Positions 9,001 to 17,802 of a DNA stretch of 64,000 nt are shown piece by piece. The stretch is from Rhizobacter sp. Root1238 (lineage in GTDB: Bacteria > Pseudomonadota > Gammaproteobacteria > Burkholderiales > Burkholderiaceae_C), in the NCBI RefSeq assembly GCF_001425825.1, contig NZ_LMDM01000003.1, forward strand, positions 1,149-65,148. Direction: 5' to 3'. The notes beneath the pieces are model-generated. The model searched no databases. It was given only the letters and a program-made list of their open reading frames with translations, and was not told the origin of the DNA. The first letter of the stretch is position 1; each line of letters starts with the position of its first letter. Made by a program: the position numbers and the translations under genes.

Positions 9001-10881
9001 ATGGACAAGCAAACACTTTCCTTCCAGGCCGAGGTCAAGCAGATCCTGCACCTCGTTACGCATTCGCTCTACTCCAACAAGGAGATCTTCCTGCGCGAGC
9101 TGGTCTCGAACGCGTCGGACGCCTGCGACAAGCTGCGCTTCGAGGCGCTGAACAACGCGGCGCTGTACGAAGACGCGCCGAACCTCGAGGTGCGCATCGC
9201 GTTCGACAAGGCCGCGAAGACGCTGACGATCACCGACAACGGCATCGGCCTGTCGACTGACGAAGCGGTGGCCAACCTCGGCACCATCGCGAAGAGCGGC
9301 ACGCGCGAGTTCATGAGCAAGCTCGAAGGCGACCAGAAGAAAGACGCGCAGCTGATCGGCCAGTTCGGCGTCGGCTTCTACAGCGGTTTCATCGTGGCCG
9401 ACCGCATCACCGTCGAATCGCGGCGCGCCGGCCTGCCGGCCGAGCAGGGCGTGCGCTGGAGCTCGGAAGGCAGCGGCGACTTCGAGGTCGAGACGATCAC
9501 GCGCGCGCAACGCGGCACCTCGGTGATCCTGCACCTGCGCGACGGCGAGGAAGAGTTCCTGACGGCCTGGAAGCTGCGCTCCATCATCGGCAAGTACTCC
9601 GACCACATCTCGCTGCCGATCCTGATGCAGAAGGAAGAGTGGGACGCCGACAAGCAGGAGCAGGTGGTCCAGGAGGAGTGGGCGCCGGTCAACAAGGCCG
9701 CGGCGCTGTGGACGCGCAGCAAGAGCGACATCACGCCGGAGCAGTACACCGAGTTCTACAAGCAGATCAGCTACGACACCGAAGCGCCGCTCGCGTTCAC
9801 GCACAACCGCGTCGAAGGCCGCAGCGAATACACGCAGCTGCTGTACGTGCCGGCGAAGGCGCCGTTCGATCTGTGGAACCGCGACAAGCGCGGCGGCGTG
9901 AAGCTCTACGTGAAGCGCGTCTTCATCATGGACGACGCCGAGGCGCTGATGCCGGTCTACCTGCGCTTCGTGAAGGGCGTGATCGACAGCGCCGACCTGC
10001 CGCTGAACGTCTCGCGCGAGCTGCTGCAGGAAAGCCGCGACGTGAAGGCGATCCGCGAAGGCTCGACCAAGCGCGTGCTCGGCATGCTGGAGTCGCTGGC
10101 CGACAGCGAGGACGCCGCCGAGCGCGCGAAGTACGCGGCGTTCTGGAAGGACTTCGGCGCGGTGCTGAAGGAAGGCGTCGGCGAAGACCATGCGAACCAG
10201 GAGCGGCTGACCAAGCTGCTGCGCTTCGCGTCGACGCATGCCGATGAAGGCGTGTCGTTCGCCGACTACCTCGGCCGCATGAAGGAAGGCCAGGACGCGA
10301 TCTACTACATCACCGCCGACAACCTGGCCGGTGCCAAGAGCAGCCCGCAGCTCGAGATCTTCCGCAAGAAGGGCATCGAGGTACTGCTGCTGGTCGACCG
10401 CGTCGACGAATGGCTGCTCAGCCACCTGTACGAGGTCGAGGGCAAGCCGCTGCAGAGCGTCGCGAAGGGCTCGGTCGACCTCGGCAAGCTGCAGGACGAG
10501 GCCGAGAAGAAGCAGGCCGAAGAGGTCGCGACCGCGTTCCAGCCGGTGCTCGACCGCCTGAAGGAAGCGCTGAAGGATCGTGCGAAGGACGTGCGCGCGA
10601 CCTCGCGGCTGGTCGACTCGCCGGCCTGCCTGGTCGTCGAGGAGGGCGACATCAGCGGGCACCTGGCGCGCCTGCTGAAGCAATCGGGCCAGAGTGCGCC
10701 GAAGACGAACCCGGTGCTCGAGGTGAACGTCGAACACGCGCTGGTGAAGCGGCTCGAGACCAGCGCGCAATTCGACGAGCTGGCGAACATCCTGTTCGAC
10801 CAGGCGGTGCTGGCCGAAGGCGGGCAGCTCGAGGACCCGGCGGCCTATGTGCGCCGCGTCACGGCGCTGTTGACGGCCTGA
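9001..10881 (+). CDS. htpG: Molecular chaperone HtpG (Hsp90)
   Basis: 626 residues, normal for HtpG. This ATP-dependent cytoplasmic chaperone remodels folded clients with DnaK. The Bergerat ATP site is complete: ELVSNASDA (33-41), DNGIG (79-83) and [11 protein letters not shown] (120-130). The middle-domain arginine loop lies in [14 protein letters not shown]. The ATG at 9001 ([14 protein letters not shown]) is chosen over an upstream in-frame ATG at 8893 because it matches the family start. It converges with srkA, with four bases between the stops. Confidence 0.97.
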   Translation: MDKQTLSFQAEVKQILHLVTHSLYSNKEIFLRELVSNASDACDKLRFEALNNAALYEDAPNLEVRIAFDKAAKTLTITDNGIGLSTDEAVANLGTIAKSGTREFMSKLEGDQKKDAQLIGQFGVGFYSGFIVADRITVESRRAGLPAEQGVRWSSEGSGDFEVETITRAQRGTSVILHLRDGEEEFLTAWKLRSIIGKYSDHISLPILMQKEEWDADKQEQVVQEEWAPVNKAAALWTRSKSDITPEQYTEFYKQISYDTEAPLAFTHNRVEGRSEYTQLLYVPAKAPFDLWNRDKRGGVKLYVKRVFIMDDAEALMPVYLRFVKGVIDSADLPLNVSRELLQESRDVKAIREGSTKRVLGMLESLADSEDAAERAKYAAFWKDFGAVLKEGVGEDHANQERLTKLLRFASTHADEGVSFADYLGRMKEGQDAIYYITADNLAGAKSSPQLEIFRKKGIEVLLLVDRVDEWLLSHLYEVEGKPLQSVAKGSVDLGKLQDEAEKKQAEEVATAFQPVLDRLKEALKDRAKDVRATSRLVDSPACLVVEEGDISGHLARLLKQSGQSAPKTNPVLEVNVEHALVKRLETSAQFDELANILFDQAVLAEGGQLEDPAAYVRRVTALLTA

Positions 10882-10885
10882 CCGC

Positions 10886-11920
10886 TCAGTAAGCGGGGCC
10901 GCCGAAGGCCGGCGGCTCCCGCAGCGTCGCGATCTGCTCGCGCAGGCGCACCGCCTGGTCGGTCCAGTAGACCGGCGCGCCGAACCACGGGAAGGCGATC
11001 GGGAACGCGGGGTCGTTCCAGCGCCGGGCGAGCCAGGCGCTGTAGTGGATCATCCGCAGCGTCCGGAAGGCTTCGATCAGGCGCAACTCGCGCCAGTCGA
11101 ACTCCATGAAGTCCTCATAGCCGCTCAGCAGCGCATGCAGCTGGCGGGTCGCGACGCTGCGCTCGCCCGACAGCAGCATCCACAGGTCCTGCACGGCCGG
11201 GCCGGACAAGGTGTCGTCGAGGTCGACGAAATGCGGGCCGGCCTCGGTCCACAGCACGTTGCCGGCGTGGCAGTCGCCATGCAGCCGGATCGTGCGCGTG
11301 TTGCCGACGGCATCGAAGCAGGCGGCGATCTCGGCCAGCGCATCGCGCGCCGCGCGCTCCCAGCCGGGCTTCGCATCGGGCGGGATGATGTCGCCGGCGA
11401 GCAGCCAGTCGAGCGGGCCCTGGCCGTAGGTCGCGAGGTCGAGCGTCAGCCGGTGCGAGAACGCCGACTTCGCGCCGACCAGGTGCATGCGGCCGACGAA
11501 GCGGCCGATCCACTCCATCGTGGCCTCGTCCTCCAGCTCGGGCGCGCGGCCGGAGCGGCGCTCGGTGATCGCGAAGCGGTGCGGGTCGGCGCCACCGGTG
11601 TAGTGGCACAGCGTCGAGGTGGTGCCGCTCTGCTCGCTGGTCAGCGACCACGGGCTGACGACGGGGATCTCGGCGGCGGCGAGTTCGTTCGCGAACGCAT
11701 GCTCCTCGAGGATCTGCGCGTCGCTCCAGCGGCCGGGGCGGTAGAACTTCGCGACCACGACGCGCTTGTCTTCGAGGAACACCTGGAAGACGCGGTTCTC
11801 GTAGGAGTTCAGCTGGATCAGCCGGCCGTCGCCGCGCAGGCCGACCGAATCGAGGGCGTCGAGGACGACTTCCGGCGTGAGGCCGGCGTAGGGGGTTTCA
11901 ATCGGCGATGCGGATGACAT
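10886..11920 (-). CDS. srkA: Stress response kinase A (RdoA/YihE family Ser/Thr kinase)
   Basis: 344 residues from the ATG at 11920 (MSSASPIETPYAGLTP), near the 328 of E. coli SrkA. The family has an aminoglycoside-phosphotransferase-like kinase fold and counters envelope-stress-triggered death. The catalytic loop IRLHGDCHAGNVLW and the metal-binding FVDLDDTLSGP (the DFG equivalent) are intact. NSYENRVFQV and KFYRPGRW are also diagnostic. It is convergent with htpG. Confidence 0.93.
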   Translation of the reverse strand: MSSASPIETPYAGLTPEVVLDALDSVGLRGDGRLIQLNSYENRVFQVFLEDKRVVVAKFYRPGRWSDAQILEEHAFANELAAAEIPVVSPWSLTSEQSGTTSTLCHYTGGADPHRFAITERRSGRAPELEDEATMEWIGRFVGRMHLVGAKSAFSHRLTLDLATYGQGPLDWLLAGDIIPPDAKPGWERAARDALAEIAACFDAVGNTRTIRLHGDCHAGNVLWTEAGPHFVDLDDTLSGPAVQDLWMLLSGERSVATRQLHALLSGYEDFMEFDWRELRLIEAFRTLRMIHYSAWLARRWNDPAFPIAFPWFGAPVYWTDQAVRLREQIATLREPPAFGGPAY

Positions 11921-11958
11921 GCACGCATCGTAAGCGGCAGCCGCGCTGCCGCCGCGAT

Positions 11959-12804
11959 TCAATGCCGCGTGCTCGACGCGTAGTGCGGCGGATCGACGAC
12001 GACCCCGCCGACATCGTCGCCCAGCGTGCTGTCGCCGGGGTTGGTCGTCGCGAACGCCGGACCCTGGCGCGACGTGGACTTTCCGCTGCGCTCGGTGAGC
12101 CCGGAGAACTCGCTGCTCGAGAAGGCATCGAGCCGGCTGTCGGGGGAGAAGAACGAATCCTGGAACAGCGTCGAATCGCTCCACAGTGCGGTGCGCTCGG
12201 CGCGCTTCGTCGCGACCGTGGTCGCCAGCGTGTCGCGCGCCTCGTGCAGCGTGTGCGTCGGCGCGGGTTGCGGTGCGCGCGACGCGGCGCCGCTGTGCGG
12301 CACCAGCAACTGCAGTTCAGCGATCGACGGCAGGTGCTCGGTGGAGCAGCGCAGGTAGCGCACGCGGCAGGCGGCCAGCACCGACTGCTTGATCTGTTGC
12401 AGCCGGCGCGAGCCGCCGCGTTCGACATCGAGGTCGATGGCGGCCAGCACGCGGCCGTTGGCACTGCAGACCGCGAAGGTCACGTGGTTGGAGCCGAGCA
12501 GGTCGAACCAGAAGCGAACCTCGGACGGATCGTTGGGCTGGCAGAAGCGCACCAGCGGCAGCTTGGACAACACGATGTGATGCGGCAGCGCTTCACGCAG
12601 CAGGCGGTAGATGCGGCGCTCGTCGGTGCTGAACACGGGGCGGGCGGTCAGCGCCCACTCGGTCGGCAGCGGCTTGGGTTGCGGCGGCTTGCGCCCGCGC
12701 CACAACAGCACGAGGAGCGCGAGGGCCAGCAGCACGGTGACTGCCAATGCGGCGATCCAGGGCAGGACTTGCATGATCAGGGCACAGACTCGAAGAGGGT
12801 CCAT
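11959..12804 (-). CDS. Membrane-anchored DUF2726 protein
   Basis: 281 residues from MDPLRVCALIMQVLPW. One transmembrane helix spans about residues 12-35, followed by a basic RGRKPPQPKP linker. Residues ~50-165 resemble DUF2726, a restriction-endonuclease-like fold: ERRIYRLLREALP, VTFAVCSANGRVLAAIDLD, then a KQSVLAACRVRYLRC block. The rest is a low-complexity S/T/D-rich tail. The function is unknown. ATGs at 12885 and 12774 are also possible, and none has a good ribosome binding site. It lies between srkA and the GNAT gene. Confidence 0.7.
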   Translation of the reverse strand: MDPLRVCALIMQVLPWIAALAVTVLLALALLVLLWRGRKPPQPKPLPTEWALTARPVFSTDERRIYRLLREALPHHIVLSKLPLVRFCQPNDPSEVRFWFDLLGSNHVTFAVCSANGRVLAAIDLDVERGGSRRLQQIKQSVLAACRVRYLRCSTEHLPSIAELQLLVPHSGAASRAPQPAPTHTLHEARDTLATTVATKRAERTALWSDSTLFQDSFFSPDSRLDAFSSSEFSGLTERSGKSTSRQGPAFATTNPGDSTLGDDVGGVVVDPPHYASSTRH

Positions 12805-12933
12805 CGGACCGGGGCCGAAGGCACCCGTCGAGCGACGAACCGAAGGCATCCTAGCCGTCGGCCCTCGGGGCCGCATCCCCCACATCGGGGCCGTACAGTT
12901 GTCAGAATGGTGTCTGAAAACTGATTTCGTCGC

Positions 12934-13644
12934 TCATTGTGACGCGATGCGGCGTGTGCCGCTCACGTGGGCCTTCACTTCGGTGACGGTGTCAAGCAGG
13001 TCGCCCATGCGTTGTGCGTGGCGCTTGAGCTGGTAGTTCAGTTCGGCGGCGTGGCGTTCCATCAGCTGGCCCATCTGCGACGCCAGGCTGTCGGGCGGCA
13101 GCTTCAACCAGGCCTCCGACTCCGACCCGTCGCGCTGAACCAAGGCGCCGGCGCGGCGGGCGATCTTCAGCATCGCGACGTTCTCGCTGAGCGCATGGAT
13201 GAACAGCCGATCGCAGCCGCGGTTGCGCGCCTGCAACACGGCGCGTTCGAACAGCCGGGCGCCATAGCCACGGCCGCGCGCGTGGCCGGCGACCGAAACG
13301 CCGAATTCCGCCATCGCCGCGTCGTCGGGCCGGCTGACCGGCGCGTAGGCCAAGTGCGCCAGCGCTATCAGCTGCAGGCGCCGGTTGAAAATGCCGAACA
13401 ACTCGTCGCGTTCGAAGTCCAGCGACGCGACGTAGCGCTCGATCTGGACATCCGTGGCCGGATAGCCGAATCGAAGATAGCGGTCACTTTCATTCAGCGC
13501 GAGCAAGTGTGCTGAAATTCGCTCCCGATGGCGTTCGGACATCGAGCGGATCGGCACCCAGCTGAAGCGTGGAGCTTCGGGCGTACCGCCAGGGTTCGAC
13601 GCGAGAGGCGACGAACGTTCGGGGGCGGTGGCGGTGCTGCTCAT
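12934..13644 (-). CDS. GNAT family N-acetyltransferase
   Basis: 236 residues. GNAT enzymes move acetyl from acetyl-CoA to an amine. The acetyl-CoA loop is HARGRGYGARLFERAVLQA (around residues 129-147), followed by RLFIHALSENVAMLKIARRAGA, the usual beta-5/alpha-4 block. The ~25-residue N-terminus and the C-terminal helix rich in M, Q and R are extra. The substrate cannot be told. It is transcribed away from rplM. Confidence 0.85.
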   Translation of the reverse strand: MSSTATAPERSSPLASNPGGTPEAPRFSWVPIRSMSERHRERISAHLLALNESDRYLRFGYPATDVQIERYVASLDFERDELFGIFNRRLQLIALAHLAYAPVSRPDDAAMAEFGVSVAGHARGRGYGARLFERAVLQARNRGCDRLFIHALSENVAMLKIARRAGALVQRDGSESEAWLKLPPDSLASQMGQLMERHAAELNYQLKRHAQRMGDLLDTVTEVKAHVSGTRRIASQ

Positions 13645-13744
13645 GGCGGGGTGTTGGTGGAAACCCTAATGTACCAGTTCAGGCATTCTCTTGCGAGCGC
13701 GTGCAGGCAGGCGGCGCCTCTAGCCAGTCCTGGCATTGATCCGC

Positions 13745-13956
13745 TACACTAGAAGGCTTTTCCGTCATGGCCCGGAGAGAACCGTGGAGTTGCGCAAGGG
13801 AAACCTCAGCAAACCACGGGATGGCGAGTCCTCCAGACCCGCCGCGACGCCGTCCTGCCTGAGAGGCTGCCTGAACAAGCAGCACCGATCGCAGCGAAGG
13901 AAGTCAGGCCGTAATCCGCTGGTCGCATGTCGCGACCGGCTCATTGAAAGAACCTC
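13745..13956 (+). promoter_or_regulatory. Promoter and structured leader of rplM-rpsI
   Basis: A -10 element TACACT (13745-13750, with a weak -35 near 13721) starts a leader of about 200 bases. Helices seen: an interrupted hairpin CCGTGG/CCACGG enclosing TTGC/GCAA and AGG-GAAA-CCT (13782-13819); GCCTGA (13857-13862) with TCAGGC (13904-13909), enclosing GCTGC/GCAGC (13866-13883); and a nine-pair hairpin GCTGGTCGC/GCGACCGGC (13918-13940) just before the weak ribosome binding site. L13 represses rplM-rpsI translation in E. coli, so this is a candidate control RNA. The 312-base gap 13645-13956 holds no gene. Confidence 0.5.
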
Positions 13957-14385
13957 ATGAAGACCTTCAGCGCCAAGCCGGCCGAAGTGACGCACGAGTG
14001 GTTTGTACTTGACGCCACCGACAAGGTGCTCGGACGTGTTGCCAGCGAAGTGGCACTCCGTTTGCGCGGCAAGCACAAGGCCATTTACACGCCTCACGTC
14101 GACACCGGAGATTTCATCGTCGTCGTCAACGCAGACAAGATCCGCGTCACGGGCAACAAGGCCAACGACAAGGTGTACTACCGTCACTCGGGCTTCCCGG
14201 GCGGTATCTACGGCACCAAGTTCAAGGACATGCAAGCCAAGCACCCCGGCCGCGCGCTGGAAAAGGCCGTCAAGGGCATGCTGCCCAAGGGCCCGCTGGG
14301 CTTTGCGATGGTGAAGAAGTTGAAGGTGTATGCCGGTGACACCCACCCGCACGCCGCCCAGCAGCCCAAAGTGCTGGAAATCTAA
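13957..14385 (+). CDS. rplM: 50S ribosomal protein L13
   Basis: 142 residues, the standard length. L13 is an early assembly protein of the 50[21 protein letters not shown] and the [18 protein letters not shown] block (residues 98-115) are diagnostic. It pairs with rpsI nine bases downstream, the universal rplM-rpsI operon. The ribosome binding site is weak (GAAAG, then seven bases), which fits translational control through the leader. Confidence 0.98.
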   Translation: MKTFSAKPAEVTHEWFVLDATDKVLGRVASEVALRLRGKHKAIYTPHVDTGDFIVVVNADKIRVTGNKANDKVYYRHSGFPGGIYGTKFKDMQAKHPGRALEKAVKGMLPKGPLGFAMVKKLKVYAGDTHPHAAQQPKVLEI

Positions 14386-14394
14386 GGAGCGGCC

Positions 14395-14787
14395 ATGATC
14401 GGAGAATGGAACTACGGAACCGGCCGCCGCAAGTCTGCGGTGGCGCGCGTCTTCATCAAGAAGGGCACCGGCCAGATCGTCGTCAACGGCAAGCCCGTCG
14501 ACAAGTACTTCGGCCGGCAGACTTCCATCATGGTCGTGCGCCAGCCGCTGGTGCTGACGGCCAACGATGCGACGTTCGACATCAAGATCAACGTGCATGG
14601 CGGTGGCGAATCCGGCCAGGCCGGCGCAGTGCGCCACGGCATCACCCGCGCCCTGATCGACTACGACGCCGCGCTGAAGCCGGATCTGAGCCGCGCCGGC
14701 TTCGTGACCCGCGATGCGCGCGAGGTCGAACGCAAGAAGGTCGGTCTGCACGGCGCTCGTCGCAGGAAGCAGTTCAGCAAGCGCTGA
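14395..14787 (+). CDS. rpsI: 30S ribosomal protein S9
   Basis: 130 residues, standard. S9 reaches the decoding centre with a conserved C-terminal arginine-rich tail, here [10 protein letters not shown], whose last residue contacts P-site t[16 protein letters not shown] (residues 8-20) is the family signature. AAGGAG precedes the ATG. A strong terminator follows. Confidence 0.98.
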   Translation: MIGEWNYGTGRRKSAVARVFIKKGTGQIVVNGKPVDKYFGRQTSIMVVRQPLVLTANDATFDIKINVHGGGESGQAGAVRHGITRALIDYDAALKPDLSRAGFVTRDAREVERKKVGLHGARRRKQFSKR

Positions 14788-14816
14788 TCGACGCGACGCC
14801 CAGGCGTTGCAACAAG

Positions 14817-14840
14817 GGGCCGCTTTCGAGCGGCCCTTTT
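14817..14840 (+). terminator. Intrinsic terminator of rplM-rpsI
   Basis: GGGCCGCT-TTCG-AGCGGCCC (14817-14836) followed by TTTT (14837-14840), then CGTTTT. This is a textbook Rho-independent terminator. Confidence 0.9.
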
Positions 14841-14899
14841 CGTTTTCTGGGGTCGCCGTTCCGGCAAGGTTTGGAAACAAGCGCGCCGATGGCCGCTTC

Positions 14900-14905
14900 T
14901 ACAAT
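14900..14905 (+). promoter_or_regulatory. -10 element upstream of the DUF6776-like gene
   Basis: TACAAT lies 38 bases before the next start codon. No good -35 is present at 16-18 bases, so only the -10 is claimed. Confidence 0.4.
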
Positions 14906-14943
14906 CCCTAGCTTCTGTCCCGACCTCATGCCGTACTGACCTC

Positions 14944-15654
14944 ATGCGCTGGAAACTGCTTCGTCGTCGCATGTCCATCAGCGCACCGCGCATGATCGTC
15001 AGAAGCCACCTGCCGTGGCCGTTGCGTTGGGCGGTCGTCGCCCTGGTCTTCGGCTTCTCCGCGGCGCTCGCGCTGTGGGCCTTCGAGTTCGGCAAGGACA
15101 TCGCCGGCCTCGACCGCGACGCCAAGGCCGAGCTGGGTCAGTTGCGGATCGAGGTCGCGCAGTTGCGCGCCGAACGCGAAGGCGCCCAATCGGTCGCCAA
15201 CACCGCCGGCAGCCTGCTGCGCACCGAGAAGGTGGCGCAGGACCGTCTGGCCCAGCAACTGAAGCAGCTCGAGTCCGAGAACATGGCGCTGAAGGCCGAC
15301 CTCGGCTTCTTCGAGCGCCTGCTGCCCGCTGGCACCGCTGAGGCCTTGACAGTGCGCGCGCTGCAGGCCGAAGCCAAGGCGCCGGGACAACTTCGTTACC
15401 AATTGCTGGTGATGCAGATGGGCAAGTCGGCTCCGGAATTCACCGGCCGCTACGACATCGTGCTCACCGGTCTGCTCGATGGAAAACCCTGGACGCTGTC
15501 GATGCCGAACGGGGGCTTGCCGCTCGCCGTGAAGCAGTACCTCCGTCTCGAAGGAATGATCGATCACCCGCTGCAGGCCGTGGTAAAAACCGTGCAGGTC
15601 AAGGTCATCGACAGCCGCGGCGCCGTCAGAGCGACGCAGATGCTCAAGCTCTGA
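14944..15654 (+). CDS. Membrane protein with coiled coil, DUF6776-like
   Basis: 236 residues. A transmembrane helix at about 27-50 (RWAVVALVFGFSAALALWAF) is followed by a long coiled coil rich in A, E, L, Q and R at ~55-115, and then a compact C-terminal domain beginning QLRYQLLVMQMGK. It resembles the DUF6776 proteins found next to bactofilin in Burkholderiales; that match is from memory and not verified. Its place before bactofilin suggests a role at the cell envelope. The function is unknown. Confidence 0.75.
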   Translation: MRWKLLRRRMSISAPRMIVRSHLPWPLRWAVVALVFGFSAALALWAFEFGKDIAGLDRDAKAELGQLRIEVAQLRAEREGAQSVANTAGSLLRTEKVAQDRLAQQLKQLESENMALKADLGFFERLLPAGTAEALTVRALQAEAKAPGQLRYQLLVMQMGKSAPEFTGRYDIVLTGLLDGKPWTLSMPNGGLPLAVKQYLRLEGMIDHPLQAVVKTVQVKVIDSRGAVRATQMLKL

Positions 15655-15727
15655 CGCCAGCCTCCGAAGACCCTGGCAAGCGCCACAAAGACGGCACCCC
15701 TCGTTGGATCACGTTGGAGCAACCACC

Positions 15728-16156
15728 ATGTTCGGTAAAACCAAGCAGCCTCCCATCCGCACCCTGATCGGCGAGGGCACCGTGATCACCGGCGAATTGC
15801 GCTTTGCCGACGGCCTGCGCATCGACGGCGAAGTGCAGGGCGACGTGATCGCCAGCAGCGAGGCCTACAGCATCCTCGTGATCAGCGAGAAAGCCAGGGT
15901 GGTCGGCAAGGTCAAGGCCGGCCACGTGATCATCAACGGCACCGTGATCGGCCCGGTTCTGTCGGATCAGCTGCTCGAACTGCAACCCAAGGCCAGCATC
16001 GTCGGCGATGTGCGCTACGAATCGCTCGAAATGCACCAGGGTGCCCGCATCGACGGCGAACTCCACCCGTTGAAGGCCGACGAAAAAGCCCCTTTGAAAC
16101 TGGCCACCGCGAACGCGGGGCCGGCGATCAATCCCACAACGGCACAAGCGGCGTGA
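15728..16156 (+). CDS. Bactofilin (polymer-forming cytoskeletal protein)
   Basis: 142 residues. Bactofilins polymerise without nucleotide into membrane-associated filaments that recruit cell-wall enzymes. The beta-helix core is visible as repeated short hydrophobic turns: TVITGELRFADGLRIDGEVQGDV, then KARVVGKVKAGHVIINGTVIG, then LELQPKASIVGDV (ranges roughly residues 17-110). The ATG has GGAG eight bases upstream; an in-frame TTG at 15704 is rejected. It lies between the coiled-coil membrane protein and erpA, close to an M23 peptidase and anmK. Confidence 0.93.
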   Translation: MFGKTKQPPIRTLIGEGTVITGELRFADGLRIDGEVQGDVIASSEAYSILVISEKARVVGKVKAGHVIINGTVIGPVLSDQLLELQPKASIVGDVRYESLEMHQGARIDGELHPLKADEKAPLKLATANAGPAINPTTAQAA

Positions 16157-16199
16157 GCTCGGCGGATAATCGGTCCGTTCGTCTCCCAAGGAATACCCC

Positions 16200-16577
16200 A
16201 TGAGCGCAGTTGCAGAAAACCTCCAGAGCCTTGATTCCAGCGAGCCGCCGGTGCCGCTGGTGTTCACCGACAGCGCCGCGAGCAAGGTCAAGGAACTGGT
16301 CGACGAAGAAGGCAATCCCGAGCTGAAGCTGCGGGTCTTCGTGCAGGGCGGCGGTTGCTCCGGCTTCCAGTACGGCTTCACCTTCGATGAAATCGTCAAC
16401 GACGACGACACGCAGATGAGCAAGAACGGCGTCACGCTTCTGATCGACGCGATGAGCCTGCAGTACTTGGCCGGTGCCGAGATCGACTACAAGGACGACC
16501 TCGAAGGCGCGCAGTTCGTGATCAAGAATCCGAACGCGACGACGACCTGCGGTTGCGGGTCGAGCTTCTCGGTCTGA
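16200..16577 (+). CDS. erpA: Iron-sulfur cluster insertion protein ErpA
   Basis: 125 residues. ErpA is an A-type carrier that passes [4Fe-4S] clusters to targets such as IspG. The three cluster cysteines are present: [14 protein letters not shown] (one) and TTCGCGSSF (two). The ~20-residue N-terminal extension ([20 protein letters not shown]) is usual in Burkholderiales. AAGGAAT lies upstream. Confidence 0.96.
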   Translation: MSAVAENLQSLDSSEPPVPLVFTDSAASKVKELVDEEGNPELKLRVFVQGGGCSGFQYGFTFDEIVNDDDTQMSKNGVTLLIDAMSLQYLAGAEIDYKDDLEGAQFVIKNPNATTTCGCGSSFSV

Positions 16578-16606
16578 TTCGCTTCGTCTTCCGTTCCCTT
16601 CCCGCC

Positions 16607-16626
16607 AGGCCGCTTTCGAGCGGCCT
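16607..16626. terminator. Terminator between erpA and anmK
   Basis: AGGCCGCT-TTCG-AGCGGCCT, with an 18-base core identical to the rpsI terminator. T-richness is moderate on the plus strand (TTCGTCGTTCTT) and weak on the minus strand. It separates convergent genes. Confidence 0.75.
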
Positions 16627-16650
16627 TCGTCGTTCTTGGGGGATGGTGGT

Positions 16651-17757
16651 CTACGCCGGATAGAGCGCGCCCAGCACCCGCGGACCGCGCGCCCCGGTGA
16701 CCGCCACCAGGTTGCCCGCCTCGCGCCGCACATGCGCCCGGGCCAGCCAGGCAAACGCGGCCGCTTCGACCTCGCTGGCCGGCAGGCCGCGCTCATCGCT
16801 GCGGACCACCTGGCGGCGCGGCAGCAGCGCGGCCAGGCGACCCATCAACAGGTCGTTGAAGGCGCCGCCGCCGCACACCACCACCTCCGGCGCCGTGGCC
16901 GCGTGGCGGTCGACCGCGTCGGCGCAGGCCTGGGCCGTCAGCTCGCACAGCGTGGCCTGCACGTCTTCCGGGCGCAGCGCATGGCCGACGCGCGACAGCT
17001 GGTCGTCCAGCCATTCCGGATTGAACAGGTCGCGGCCGGTGCTCTTCGGCGGTGTCAGCGCGAAATAGGGATCGGCGCGCAGCTGCGTCAGCAGGCTCGC
17101 CTCGACGCGGCCCGAGGCGCCCCAGGCGCCGCCGGCATCGAACGGGCGGTGGCAATGGCGCTGGCACCAGTGGTCCATCAGCGCGTTGCCGGGCCCGCAG
17201 TCGAAGCCGATCGTCTGCCCGCCGTGCGCGGACCAGGCCGTCAGGTTGCTGATGCCGCCGATGTTGAGCACCGCGCCGGCACGGTCGACCTGGCCGAACA
17301 CCGCGCGATGGAAGGCCGGCACCAGCGGCGCGCCTTGGCCGCCAGCGGCGATGTCGCGGCTGCGGAAATCCGCGACGACATCGATGCCCGTCAGCTCGGC
17401 CAGCGCAGCCGGAGCGTTCACCTGCACGGTGTAGGGCAGCTCGTCGCCCGGCCGATGCCGGACCGTCTGCCCGTGGGCGCCGATGGCCCGGATGTCGGCT
17501 GCGCCCAGGCCGGCCTGCATCAGCAGCAGGCTCACGACGCCGCCGTAGACCTGCACCAGCGCATGCCCGGCATGGGCCGCGCGGTTCAGCTCATCGTCGC
17601 CGGCGCGCTGCAAGGCCATGAAGGCCTCGCGCAAATGCGCAGCAAAGGGAAGGTGGGCATGCGCCAGCACCGTCATGCGCTCGTTGCTGAAATCGGCGAT
17701 CACGCCGTCCACGCCGTCCAGCGAGGTGCCGGACATCAACCCGATGTAGCGTTCCAT
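16651..17757 (-). CDS. anmK: Anhydro-N-acetylmuramic acid kinase
   Basis: 368 residues, normal for AnmK. It phosphorylates and opens 1,6-anhydro-MurNAc recovered from murein turnover, giving MurNAc-6-P. The ASKHA-fold signature is clear: YIGLMSGTSLDGVDGVIADF (residues 4-23), then GAHGQTVRHRP, VLNIGGISNLT and GFDCGPGNALMD. It follows the M23 murein peptidase gene by 45 bases on the same strand, a sensible murein recycling pair. Confidence 0.96.
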   Translation of the reverse strand: MERYIGLMSGTSLDGVDGVIADFSNERMTVLAHAHLPFAAHLREAFMALQRAGDDELNRAAHAGHALVQVYGGVVSLLLMQAGLGAADIRAIGAHGQTVRHRPGDELPYTVQVNAPAALAELTGIDVVADFRSRDIAAGGQGAPLVPAFHRAVFGQVDRAGAVLNIGGISNLTAWSAHGGQTIGFDCGPGNALMDHWCQRHCHRPFDAGGAWGASGRVEASLLTQLRADPYFALTPPKSTGRDLFNPEWLDDQLSRVGHALRPEDVQATLCELTAQACADAVDRHAATAPEVVVCGGGAFNDLLMGRLAALLPRRQVVRSDERGLPASEVEAAAFAWLARAHVRREAGNLVAVTGARGPRVLGALYPA

Positions 17758-17802
17758 CGCGCGATGGTAGCCGCGCTGCGGGCCTCGCGAGGCCCGCCGG
17801 GA

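Noticed and set aside
7474-10770. Long minus-strand frame across the antiporter and htpG
   Set aside because: It is out of frame with the antiporter and antisense to htpG, and has shadow composition.
13757-13940. Cobalamin or glycine riboswitch before rplM
   Set aside because: Fragments such as AGGGAA and CCCGCC recall the cobalamin aptamer, but the B12 box and core order are missing and rplM is not a B12 gene. A ribosomal-protein leader is the simpler reading.
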